Origin: Leucobacter allii
GTDB taxonomy: Bacteria; Actinomycetota; Actinomycetes; Actinomycetales; Microbacteriaceae
NCBI RefSeq assembly: GCF_022919155.1
Contig: NZ_CP095045.1
Span: 1,612,001 to 1,676,000 of the forward strand
Direction of reading: 5' to 3'
Length of the DNA: 64,000 nucleotides
In this document: positions 7,871-15,575 of the stretch, piece after piece
How positions within the stretch are numbered: position 1 is the first letter of the stretch
Layout of the letters: every line of letters begins with the position of its first letter
Notes under the pieces: generated by a model
What the model was told of the DNA's origin: nothing
Seen by the model: the letters and a program-made list of their open reading frames with translations, nothing else
Databases searched by the model: none
Made by a program: the position numbers and the translations under genes

Positions 7871-10539
7871 TACCCCGCCAGGTCCCTGCGGATCTCGGCG
7901 AGCGCCTCGTCGATCTTCGCGACGTCCGCGCCGCCGCCCTGGGCGAGATCCGGCTTCCCGCCGCCCCCGCCGCCGAGCACGCGGGCGCCGAGCTTCGCGA
8001 GATCGCCCGCCTTGACGCCGGTCTCGCGCGCCCGGGCGGTCGTCGCCGCGATCACGACGGGCTTCTCGGTCCCCTCGCCCGCGGGCACGGCACCGGCGAG
8101 CACGACGACGCCTGGCTCGGAGCCGAGCCGATCCCGCAGCTGGAGGGCGAGGCCGCGGATGTCGTCGGCGGAGCCGACCCGTCCGAGCGATCCGAGGACC
8201 ACGCGGGAGCCGCCGAGCGTCTCCGCACCGGCGAGGAGCTCGGGCACGCGCTGCCCGAGCTTCTCGGCCTCCAGCGCCGCGACCTTCTTCTCCGCGGCCT
8301 TGAGCTGAGCCCCGAGATCCTGCACGCGCGTCACGAGCTCGGCGCGCGGCACCTTCAGCCCGCTCGTGAGCTGCTGCACGATGGCGCGCTCGGCGGCGAA
8401 GTTGCGGAACGCCTCCATGCCGACGAGAGACTCGACGCGCCGGTTGGTCGATCCGACGGAGCTCTCCGAGATGAGGCTGATCATGCCGACCTCGGCCGAG
8501 CTCGACACATGGGTGCCGGCGCACAGCTCCCGCGACCAGGGGCCGCCGATGTCGACCACGCGCACGCGATCGCCGTACTTCTCACCGAACAGCGCCATCG
8601 CGCCGAGGGACTTCGCCTCGTCGAGCGGCATCTCGCGGGTGACGACCTCGTGGTCGGCGCGGATGGCGAGGTTCGAGATCTCCTCGATCTCGCTCTTCGT
8701 CGCGGCCGAGAGCGCGTCGGTGTGCGTGAAGTCGAGACGGAGGTAGCCGGCCTTGTTGTAGGACCCGGCCTGGTGGGCGCCCGCGCCGAGCACCTCGCGA
8801 AGAGCGGCATGGACGATGTGCGTGCCCGAGTGGGCCTGGGCCGCGCCCCGGCGGTAGTCGGCGTCGACCCGGGTCTCCGCCCGGGCATCGATGCCGACCC
8901 GGCCCACGGTCACCCGGACGGTGTGCACGATGAGCCCCGGAACGGGCTTCTGCACGTCGAGCACCTCGGCCTCGAAGCCGTCGCCCAGAATGACGCCCTG
9001 ATCCGCGTCCTGGCCGCCCGACTCCGCCCAGAGGCTCGTCTCCGCGAGCACGAGCTCGGCGATCTGCCCCTCTCCGGCCTCCGCGACGGGGGCGCCGTCG
9101 ACCACGATCCCGAGCACGCGGCTCTCGTGGCTGAGCTCGTCGTAGCCGGTGAAGCGGGTCTCGCCGAGGCCGCGCAGCTCCTTGTAGACGGAGAGGTCGG
9201 CGCGCTGGCCCTTCTTGGCCTTCGCGTCGGCCTTCGCCCGATCCCGCTGCTCCTGCATGAGCGCGGAGAACACGCCTTCGTCGACCCCGACACCGGCCTC
9301 CTCGGCGATCTCGAGCGTGAGCTCGATCGGGAAGCCGTGGGTGTCGTGGAGCAGGAAGGCCGTGTCGCCCGGCACCGCAGCGGCGCCGTCGCGCGCCCGT
9401 TCGACGGCCGTGTCGAGGATCTGGATCCCCGAGGCGAGCGTGCGCAGGAACGTCTTCTCCTCGGCGTACGCGACCCGGGAGATGAAGTCGAAGCCCTCGG
9501 CGACGGCCGGGTATGCGTCGCGCATCGCGTCGCGCGAGACGGGGAAGAGCTCGGCGAAGCTCGCCCCTTCGACGCCGAGCAGGCGCATCGACAGGATCAC
9601 GCGGCGCAGCAGCCGGCGGAGGATGTAGCCGCGGCCCTCGTTGGACGGCGTGACGCCGTCCGCGATGAGCATGAGGCCCGACCGGACGTGGTCCGCGATG
9701 ACGCGCAGCCGCACGTCGTCGGTGTGATCCGCGCCGTAGCGCTTGCCCGAGAGCTCCGCCGCCCGGTCGAGCACGGGGCGCACCTGATCGATCTCGTACA
9801 TGTTCTGCACGCCCTGCTTGATGAAGGCGACGCGCTCGAGCCCCATGCCCGTGTCGATGTTCTTGTTCGGCAGTTCGCCGAGGATCGTGAACTCGGTCTT
9901 CGAGCGGACATCCGCGACCTGGTACTGCATGAAGACGAGATTCCAGATCTCGACGTAGCGGTCGTCATCGGTCGCGGGGCCGCCGTCGACCCCGTACTCG
10001 GGCCCGAGATCGTAGAAGATCTCCGAGCAGGGGCCCGCCGGGCCCGGCTGGCCGGTCGACCAGTAGTTCGTGTCCTTGCCGAGCCGCTGGATCCGCTCGT
10101 CGGGCAGCGTCGAGTGCTGCTTCCAGAGCGCGATCGCCTCCTCGTCCTCTTCGTAGACGGTGACCCAGAGGTCGGCGGGATCGAACCCGAGACCCCCGTC
10201 GGCCTCGCTCGTCGTGAGGAGCTCCCAGGCGAAGCGGATTGCATCCTCTTTGAAGTAGTCGCCGAAGGAGAAGTTGCCGCACATCTGGAAGAAGGTGCCG
10301 TGCCGAGGCGTGCGGCCGACCTCCTCGATGTCATTGGTGCGGATGCACTTCTGCACGCTCGTCGCGCGCGGGTACGGCGCGGGCACGAGACCGGAGAGGT
10401 AGGGGACGAACGGCACCATGCCCGCGACGGTGAACATGAGGCTCGGGTCGTCGCTCACGAGCGAGGCCGAGGGGACGACGGTGTGCCCGCGCTTCTCGAA
10501 GAAGTCGAGCCAGCGTCGGTGGATTTCGGCGGTCTGCAT
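7870..10539 (-). CDS. alaS: Alanyl-tRNA synthetase
   Basis: 889 aa, full length. Class II synthetase charging tRNA-Ala, with an editing domain against Ser and Gly. N-terminus MQTAEIHRRWLDFFEKRGH is the family start. The catalytic core includes FTVAGMVPFVPYL and TPRHGTFFQMCGNFSFGDYF. The editing site has metal ligands in AHSGTHIVHAALREV and in CAGTHV. The C-terminal C-Ala part includes a Gly-rich segment (VLGGGGGGKPDLAQGGG) near residue 860. AAGGACC precedes the ATG. It follows the small membrane-protein gene and leads the alaS-ruvX-mltG-aro set. Confidence 0.98.
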   Translation of the reverse strand: MQTAEIHRRWLDFFEKRGHTVVPSASLVSDDPSLMFTVAGMVPFVPYLSGLVPAPYPRATSVQKCIRTNDIEEVGRTPRHGTFFQMCGNFSFGDYFKEDAIRFAWELLTTSEADGGLGFDPADLWVTVYEEDEEAIALWKQHSTLPDERIQRLGKDTNYWSTGQPGPAGPCSEIFYDLGPEYGVDGGPATDDDRYVEIWNLVFMQYQVADVRSKTEFTILGELPNKNIDTGMGLERVAFIKQGVQNMYEIDQVRPVLDRAAELSGKRYGADHTDDVRLRVIADHVRSGLMLIADGVTPSNEGRGYILRRLLRRVILSMRLLGVEGASFAELFPVSRDAMRDAYPAVAEGFDFISRVAYAEEKTFLRTLASGIQILDTAVERARDGAAAVPGDTAFLLHDTHGFPIELTLEIAEEAGVGVDEGVFSALMQEQRDRAKADAKAKKGQRADLSVYKELRGLGETRFTGYDELSHESRVLGIVVDGAPVAEAGEGQIAELVLAETSLWAESGGQDADQGVILGDGFEAEVLDVQKPVPGLIVHTVRVTVGRVGIDARAETRVDADYRRGAAQAHSGTHIVHAALREVLGAGAHQAGSYNKAGYLRLDFTHTDALSAATKSEIEEISNLAIRADHEVVTREMPLDEAKSLGAMALFGEKYGDRVRVVDIGGPWSRELCAGTHVSSSAEVGMISLISESSVGSTNRRVESLVGMEAFRNFAAERAIVQQLTSGLKVPRAELVTRVQDLGAQLKAAEKKVAALEAEKLGQRVPELLAGAETLGGSRVVLGSLGRVGSADDIRGLALQLRDRLGSEPGVVVLAGAVPAGEGTEKPVVIAATTARARETGVKAGDLAKLGARVLGGGGGGKPDLAQGGGADVAKIDEALAEIRRDLAG

Positions 10540-10610
10540 CCGGTGGGGTCCTTCGATCGTCGGGTCGCCGCGCGACCCGGGCGGCGGGTATCGGTCGGTG
10601 AGCGGGAGGG

Positions 10611-10832
10611 TCAGCGCGCGTCGGGCAGATCGCGCAGCGCGGCCTCGAGGTCCTCGTCGAAGCCGTCGGCGTCGCTCTCGGCCTCGTAGCCGCTCGCGAA
10701 GGCGCGGCCGAACTCCTCCATGCCGCGGTTCACGCGGGTGAAGAAGCGGCGCCCCTCCGGTGTGCGGTTCACGAAGTGCGCCGCGACGAACCCGAGTGCG
10801 GCTCCGGTCAGCAGCCAGCCGAGTCTGCGCAT
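10611..10832 (-). CDS. Small membrane-anchored protein, unknown function
   Basis: 73 aa, starting MRRLGWLLTGAALGFVAAHF, with one predicted membrane segment (about 4-20) followed by a charged, acidic C-terminus (DADGFDEDLEAALRDL). The ATG at 10832 is chosen because AGGAGGGAAAAGGAC directly precedes it; a start 10 codons upstream would place that ribosome site inside the gene. It lies between the rpsD terminator and alaS, where short membrane proteins are frequent in actinobacteria. No named family is recognised with confidence. It could be transcribed with alaS, 71 nt downstream. Confidence 0.75.
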   Translation of the reverse strand: MRRLGWLLTGAALGFVAAHFVNRTPEGRRFFTRVNRGMEEFGRAFASGYEAESDADGFDEDLEAALRDLPDAR

Positions 10833-10893
10833 GTCCTTTTCCCTCCTGCAGGCAGCGCGCACGGATCCCCGCCGCGGTCGAACGATGATGTCC

Positions 10894-10922
10894 AGCTTAG
10901 CGGCTCGCAGTCGCCTGGCCGA
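10894..10922 (-). promoter_or_regulatory. Candidate promoter for the 73-aa gene and alaS
   Basis: Minus strand: TCGGCC (10917-10922), 17-nt spacer, TAAGCT (10894-10899). The expected start is near 10887, leaving a leader of about 55 nt. The -35 is weak. It lies just downstream of the rpsD terminator, where a new promoter is needed. Confidence 0.35.
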
Positions 10923-10969
10923 GGCGATGCGGATCCGACCCCCTCAGCGGATCGCGAGGCGGAGACGAC

Positions 10970-11005
10970 GAACGGGGCGCCGGAGCTGACTCCGGCGCCC
11001 CGTTC
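10970..11005 (-). terminator. Terminator of rpsD
   Basis: A perfect 15-bp stem: 10970-10984 pairs with 10991-11005, loop of 6 nt. It begins 24 nt past the rpsD stop. There is no U-run on the minus strand, as often in high-GC actinobacteria. Confidence 0.75.
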
Positions 11006-11028
11006 GGGCGTGTCGCGTGCCGCGCGGC

Positions 11029-11658
11029 TCAGCGACCCGAGTAGTACTCGACGACGAGCTGCACTTCGCAGGTCACGGGGACCTCGGCGCGCTTCGGGCG
11101 GCGCACGAGGCGCGCCTGCAGCTTGTCGAGCTCGACCTCGAGGTAACCGGGAACGTTCGCCAGGACGTCGGCGTGCCCGCCGGCCGCGGCGACCTGGAAC
11201 GGCTCGAGGCCCTCCGAGCGCTCCTTGACGTGGATGAGCTGACCCGGCTTCACGCGGAAGGAGGGGCGATCGACGATCTTGCCGTCGACGAGGATGTGGC
11301 GGTGCACGACGAGCTGGCGGGCCTGCGCCGTGGTGCGGGCGAAGCCGGCGCGCAGCACGAGCGCGTCCAGGCGCATCTCGAGCAGCTCGACGAGGTTCTC
11401 ACCGGTCAGGCCGTCCTGACGACGGGCTTCCTTGAACGCGATGGTGAGCTGCTTCTCGCGGATGCCGTACTGGGCCCGGAGCCGCTGCTTCTCGCGCAGG
11501 CGGACGGCGTAGTCGCTATCGCTCTTGCGCTTGGTGCGACCGTGCTGGCCGGGGCCGTAGGGGCGCTTCTCGAGGTAGCGCGCGGCCTTCGGGGTCAGCG
11601 CGATCCCGAGCGAACGGGAGAGGCGGGTCTGGGAACGGGTACGCGACGTAGTCGACAC
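11029..11658 (-). CDS. rpsD: 30S ribosomal protein S4, zinc-free form
   Basis: 209 aa. Primary rRNA-binding protein that starts 30S assembly. The start is GTG at 11658 (VSTTSRTRSQTRLSRSLG), with AAAGGA upstream. The N-terminal region, where the C+ form of S4 has four zinc-binding Cys, has no Cys at all here (for example KAARYLEKRPYGPGQHGR), so this is the C- (zinc-independent) type. The S4 RNA-binding fold follows (LVELLEMRLDALVLRAGFA, then VVHRHILVDGKIVDRPSF). C-terminus VVEYYSGR is typical. It stands alone here, outside the S11-RpoA cluster, between rarA and the small membrane protein. Confidence 0.98.
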   Translation of the reverse strand: MSTTSRTRSQTRLSRSLGIALTPKAARYLEKRPYGPGQHGRTKRKSDSDYAVRLREKQRLRAQYGIREKQLTIAFKEARRQDGLTGENLVELLEMRLDALVLRAGFARTTAQARQLVVHRHILVDGKIVDRPSFRVKPGQLIHVKERSEGLEPFQVAAAGGHADVLANVPGYLEVELDKLQARLVRRPKRAEVPVTCEVQLVVEYYSGR

Positions 11659-11985
11659 GTGGGTCCTTTCGGGTTCTGTATATGCTCGTGCGGCTCGACG
11701 CTTCCGTCGGCCCGCACGCGTTCTCTCGGCTGTGCTGCGCCCGCATCAGCGGCTCTCGCCGCCATGCCCGCGACGCAGCGTACCGTCATCGGTGAGGGAA
11801 CGACCAGTGCAGGAACCCGGCTACAGGGCGACTGCCATGCGCGCCCCGCGTGCAGCCGGCAACGGGGGCGATGTTGGCCAGCGATCAGTCTAGCAGATCG
11901 CCCGGGTATCCGCCCGTACCGCGCGGCTCGCCCGGCGTCGCCGAGTCTCGGCGGCCAGGGCGGTCTCGTCCCTCCTCCGGGCGGG
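11659..11985 (-). other. Promoter and leader region of rpsD
   Basis: 327 nt with no convincing gene. On the minus strand it should hold the rpsD promoter and a long leader. One small hairpin is visible: GCGGC, loop GAGA, GCCGC (11749-11762), a GNRA-type tetraloop. TACGCT near 11790 could be a -10 but has no good -35. Whether S4 represses its own mRNA here cannot be judged from sequence alone. Confidence 0.4.
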
Positions 11986-13545
11986 TCACTCGCCCCGGGT
12001 GATCCGCCGGATCTTCTCGAGCCGCTCGCCGACCTCGCGCTCGTTGCCGTGCGCCGTGGGTGCGTAGTAGACGCGGTCGCGCAGTTCGTCCGGCAGATAC
12101 TGCTGGGGCGATACCCCGCGCGGGTCGCTGTGCGGGTAGCGGTATCCCTTGCCGTGCCCCATCCGCTTCGCGCCGGGATAGTGGGCGTCGCGCAGGTGCA
12201 GCGGCACGACGCCGAACCGTCCCGCCTTCACATCCGCGATGGCCGCGTCGATGGCGGAGATGACGGCGTTCGACTTCGGTGCGGTCGCGATGTAGATGGT
12301 CGCCTCGGCGAGCGGGATCCGCGCCTCGGGAAGGCCGATGAGCTGCGTCGCCTCCGCGGCGGCGACCGCGATCGGGAGGGCCTGCGGATCGGCCAGGCCG
12401 ACGTCCTCCGCCGCGTGGACCATGAGCCGTCTCGCGATGAAGCGCGGGTCCTCCCCCGCCTCGATCATCCGGGCGAGGTAGTGCACGGCCGCGTCGGGGT
12501 CGGAACCCCGCATCGATTTGATGAACGCGCTCACGACGTCGTAGTGCTGGTCGCCGTTGCGGTCGTAGCGCAGCAGGGCGCGGTCCACCGATGCCGCGAC
12601 GATCTCGGCGGTGACGCGCGGCCGGCCCGGCGCCGCGGTACGCGTCTCCCGAGCGCCGTCTTCCTCGGGATCGTTCCCGGCGTCGGTCCCGGGCGTCGGC
12701 GCCTCGGCCTCCGCGTCCGAGGCACCGGCCTCGGCCTGCGTCGCCTCGGCCTGCGTTATCTCGGTCTGCGTCGCCTCGGCCCGGGCGTCGTCGGGCGCGC
12801 CGCCCGTCCCGTCGGCGCGTGCGACCGGTGCCGCGTCCTCCCCGCCGTCCGGGGCGACCGATGCGCCGCCGAGCGCGCGCGCCGAGGCCGCCGCGGCCTC
12901 GAGCGCCGTGAGGGCGCGCCGGGCGTCTCCCGAGGCGAGCTGCACGAGCGCCTCGAACGCTTCGGCGTCGACGTCGACCTCGCCGCCGAGTCCGCGCGGG
13001 TCGACGGCGGCCCGCTCGAGGAGCGTGCGCAGATCCGCGTCCTGCAACGGCTCGAGCGTGAGCAGCAGCGATCGGGAGAGCAGCGGGCTGATCACCGAGA
13101 ACGACGGGTTCTCCGTCGTCGCCGCGACGAGCGTCACCCAGCCGTTCTCCACTCCGGGGAGCAGGGCGTCCTGCTGCGCCTTGGTGAATCGGTGGATCTC
13201 GTCGAGGAAGAGCACCGTCGCGATGCCGTAGAGGTCGCGGTCGTCGAGGGCGCGCTCCATCACGGTCCGCACGTCCTTGATACCGGCGGTGATCGCCGAG
13301 AGCTCGACGAAGCGGCGGCCGCTCGAGTGCGCGATCGCCTGCGCGAGCGTCGTCTTGCCCGTGCCGGGAGGCCCCCACAGGATCACCGAGACGGCTCCGC
13401 CTCCGCCCTCCGTGTCCGCGGCGAGGGTGCGCAGGGGCGAGCCCGGGCGGAGCAGATGCTGCTGCCCGACGACCTCGTCGAGCGACTGCGGACGCATGCG
13501 CACGGCGAGCGGGGCAGTCGGCTTCCGAGCCGATCCGAGTTCCAT
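11986..13545 (-). CDS. rarA: Replication-associated recombination protein A (RarA/MgsA)
   Basis: 519 aa. Clamp-loader-like AAA+ ATPase acting at stalled forks. Walker [10 protein letters not shown] (58-66), Walker [11 protein letters not shown] (111-120) and sensor [10 protein letters not shown] (141-150) are intact. The C-terminal tetramerisation part is typical ([30 protein letters not shown]). Between lid and C-terminal domain, about residues 225-309, lies an 85-residue insertion of low complexity, rich in Ala, Glu, Thr and Gly, with short repeats such as [15 protein letters not shown]. RarA proteins are usually about 430-450 aa, and this accounts for the extra length. The ATG at 13545 lies 6 nt after TACGAT, so a leaderless mRNA is likely. 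Confidence 0.94.
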   Translation of the reverse strand: MELGSARKPTAPLAVRMRPQSLDEVVGQQHLLRPGSPLRTLAADTEGGGGAVSVILWGPPGTGKTTLAQAIAHSSGRRFVELSAITAGIKDVRTVMERALDDRDLYGIATVLFLDEIHRFTKAQQDALLPGVENGWVTLVAATTENPSFSVISPLLSRSLLLTLEPLQDADLRTLLERAAVDPRGLGGEVDVDAEAFEALVQLASGDARRALTALEAAAASARALGGASVAPDGGEDAAPVARADGTGGAPDDARAEATQTEITQAEATQAEAGASDAEAEAPTPGTDAGNDPEEDGARETRTAAPGRPRVTAEIVAASVDRALLRYDRNGDQHYDVVSAFIKSMRGSDPDAAVHYLARMIEAGEDPRFIARRLMVHAAEDVGLADPQALPIAVAAAEATQLIGLPEARIPLAEATIYIATAPKSNAVISAIDAAIADVKAGRFGVVPLHLRDAHYPGAKRMGHGKGYRYPHSDPRGVSPQQYLPDELRDRVYYAPTAHGNEREVGERLEKIRRITRGE

Positions 13546-13551
13546 GCAGCC

Positions 13552-13557
13552 ATCGTA
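13552..13557 (-). promoter_or_regulatory. Leaderless-type -10 of rarA
   Basis: TACGAT on the minus strand, 6 nt before the rarA ATG, with no Shine-Dalgarno between. The same layout occurs at several other genes in the window. Confidence 0.45.
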
Positions 13558-13655
13558 TCGAGGCCCTCCGACAGGGCGGCTGTGGCATAGTGGAGGGGTC
13601 TATCCCGTAGGGTCGGCGACCCCGGCCCGAATTCACACGACAGGTGAGCAGAACC

Positions 13656-14891
13656 GTGAGCGAAGCGAGCAACGAAACGCCCTGGGGACGAGTCGACGAG
13701 GACCGCACCGTCTACGTCCGCGAGGACGCCGGCGAACGGGTCGTCGGTTCCTTCCCCGACGGCACCCCCGAGGAGGCACTCGCCTACTTCACCCGCAAGT
13801 TCGCCGATCTGGAGGGGCAGGTCACGCTGCTCGAGGCGCGGGTCGCGCGCGGCACCGCGGATGCCTCGGCCGCAGACACCGTCGCCAAGCTGCGCGAGCA
13901 GCTCGTGGAACCGGCCGCCGTCGGCGACATCGCCGCGCTGCGGGGACGCGTGGAGAAGCTCGGCGAGAAGACCGCGGCGCTCGGTGAGAAGCAGCAGGCG
14001 GAGCGGGACGCGGCGCGCAAGGCGGCGCTCGAGCAGCGCGAGACCATCGTCGTGGAGGCCGAGCGCCTCGCCGCCCAGCCGGAGGCCTCGATCCGCTGGA
14101 AGGACACGAGCCAGGCGTTCGAGCAGCTCTTCTCCGACTGGCAGACGTCTCAGCGCTCGGGCCCGCAGGTGCCGAAGTCGCAGGCCGACGCGCTCTGGAA
14201 GCGCTTCCGGGCCGCGCGCCAGTCCTTCGACTCGGCGCGGCGCAGCCACTTCGCGCAGATGGATGCGAACAACAAGGAGGTCAAGCACCGCAAGGAGCGC
14301 ATCATCGCCTCCGCCGAGGCGCTGGCCCCCCAGGGCATCGACGGCATTCCCGCGTACCGCGCGCTGCTCGACGAGTGGAAGGCCGCCGGCAGGGCGAGCC
14401 GCAAGCTCGACGACCAGCTGTGGGCGCGATTCAAGGCCGCGGGCGACGTGCTCTACGAGGCGAAGGCCGCGGAGGCCGCCCAGACGAACGAGGAGTACGC
14501 GGCGAACCTCACGGCGAAGCAGGCGCTGCTCGACGAGGCCGAACCGATCCTGCAGGAGCGGGAGCACGCGGCGGCGCGCAAGCGCCTCACGGCGATCCAG
14601 CTGCAGTGGGACGAGATCGGCCGCGTGCCCCGCGAGGCGCTGCGCGAGGTCGAGGCGCGACTGCGCCGCATCGAGGATCACGTCAAGCAGCTCGAGGACG
14701 AGCACTGGCGCAAGACCAACCCGGAGACCAAGGCGCGCAGCGAAGGGCTGCGCGGACAGCTCGAGGCGTCCATCGCCGAGCTCACCGCGGAGCTCGAGGC
14801 CGCGCGCGCCGCGGGCGACGCCTCGGCGGCCGCCGAAGCGGAGGAGAAGCTCGCCGCGCAGCAGTCCTGGCTCGCCGCGATCGGCGACTGA
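13656..14891 (+). CDS. DUF349 domain protein
   Basis: 411 aa from GTG 13656, chosen because AGGTGAGC sits 6-8 nt before it; a GTG at 13644 would add 4 residues. An N-terminal segment (ETPWGRVDEDRTVYVREDAGERVVGS) is followed by coiled-coil-like helices and about three DUF349 repeats, each with an aromatic-rich core (for example WKDTSQAFEQLFSDWQT near 145, and YRALLDEWKAAGR near 230). DUF349 proteins are helical and of unclear function, with reported links to nucleoid or ribosome biology. It is divergent from rarA and near rel, a frequent actinobacterial arrangement. A strong hairpin ends the unit. Confidence 0.85.
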   Translation: MSEASNETPWGRVDEDRTVYVREDAGERVVGSFPDGTPEEALAYFTRKFADLEGQVTLLEARVARGTADASAADTVAKLREQLVEPAAVGDIAALRGRVEKLGEKTAALGEKQQAERDAARKAALEQRETIVVEAERLAAQPEASIRWKDTSQAFEQLFSDWQTSQRSGPQVPKSQADALWKRFRAARQSFDSARRSHFAQMDANNKEVKHRKERIIASAEALAPQGIDGIPAYRALLDEWKAAGRASRKLDDQLWARFKAAGDVLYEAKAAEAAQTNEEYAANLTAKQALLDEAEPILQEREHAAARKRLTAIQLQWDEIGRVPREALREVEARLRRIEDHVKQLEDEHWRKTNPETKARSEGLRGQLEASIAELTAELEAARAAGDASAAAEAEEKLAAQQSWLAAIGD

Positions 14892-14916
14892 TCCGGCGAC
14901 GGCGGACGCCGTCCCC

Positions 14917-14959
14917 CGCGGCGCCCGGCGCATGTCCTCCACATGCGCCGGGCGCCGCG
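14917..14959 (+). terminator. Hairpin terminator after the DUF349 gene
   Basis: 19-bp perfect stem, 14917-14935 with 14941-14959, loop CCTCC (14936-14940). It starts 26 nt past the stop. No T-run follows directly. It is symmetric but serves only the plus-strand gene, as the next gene is also plus. Confidence 0.75.
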
Positions 14960-15033
14960 TCGTTCCGACGGATTATCCACATCCTCCGCGCTCCCGCTGG
15001 CGGAAGCCCGCGCGCGGCGCGCATCATGGGGGC

Positions 15034-15564
15034 ATGCCGCTCGCCCCGCCCCGCTACGACCGCCTGCCGACGGCGGTGATCAGCTCGGAGCTGCTGCGCG
15101 GCGTGCTCAGGCGCTGCGGGCCCGGCGTGCGTTCGGTGGGCTGGCCCGACGGCCCGGCCGTCCGGCTCGCGGTGCTCGCGCCGTGGAGCGGAGGCGGGCT
15201 CATCGCCGTCGGTCTGACGGCCGCGTGGGTCTGGGGCGCGCTGCGGGAGCCGGGCACGCCGCTGCACTTCTCGACGCCGGGCGCGCGGCGGCCGAGGCCG
15301 GAGCCCGATGGCGCCCGCCGCGTGCATCAGTACGGCATCGCCGAGGAGGACGTCGTCGAGCTCGCGTCCGGGCGCCGCGCCACCTCGCCCGAGCGGACGG
15401 CCTGCGATCTGCTGAGCTTCGAGCCCCGGTTCGAGGCCCCGCTGCGCGTCGCCTGCAGGTTGCTGCTCAGCGGCGCCGGCCGCCGCCGGGCCGCCCGAGA
15501 GCGGATCCTCTCGGGCATGCCGCGCTACCGCCGCCGCGCGCTCGCCCGCTGGGAGGCGCTGTGA
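15034..15564 (+). CDS. Short AbiEi-like protein, unknown function
   Basis: 176 aa, starting MPLAPPRYDRLPTAVISSE. It resembles the N-terminal, non-nuclease half of the many AbiEi/DUF559-type proteins of Micrococcales: a compact region followed by a segment ending in SGRRATSPERTACDLLSFEP (about 110-130), which matches the place where those proteins carry a conserved R-T-A-D/W stretch. No C-terminal endonuclease fold is present, and no toxin partner (AbiEii) lies beside it. The ATG follows CATCAT by 6 nt, nearly the same start layout as the DUF559 gene at 27258 (CATCCT, 6 nt, ATG). It ends 11 nt before the convergent rel stop. Function is inferred only from resemblance. Confidence 0.65.
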   Translation: MPLAPPRYDRLPTAVISSELLRGVLRRCGPGVRSVGWPDGPAVRLAVLAPWSGGGLIAVGLTAAWVWGALREPGTPLHFSTPGARRPRPEPDGARRVHQYGIAEEDVVELASGRRATSPERTACDLLSFEPRFEAPLRVACRLLLSGAGRRRAARERILSGMPRYRRRALARWEAL

Positions 15565-15575
15565 CCCGAGGCGCC

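Noticed and set aside
11017..13590. 857-codon plus-strand frame opposite rpsD and rarA
   Set aside because: Covers two unrelated, well-supported genes on the other strand and has no recognisable domain.
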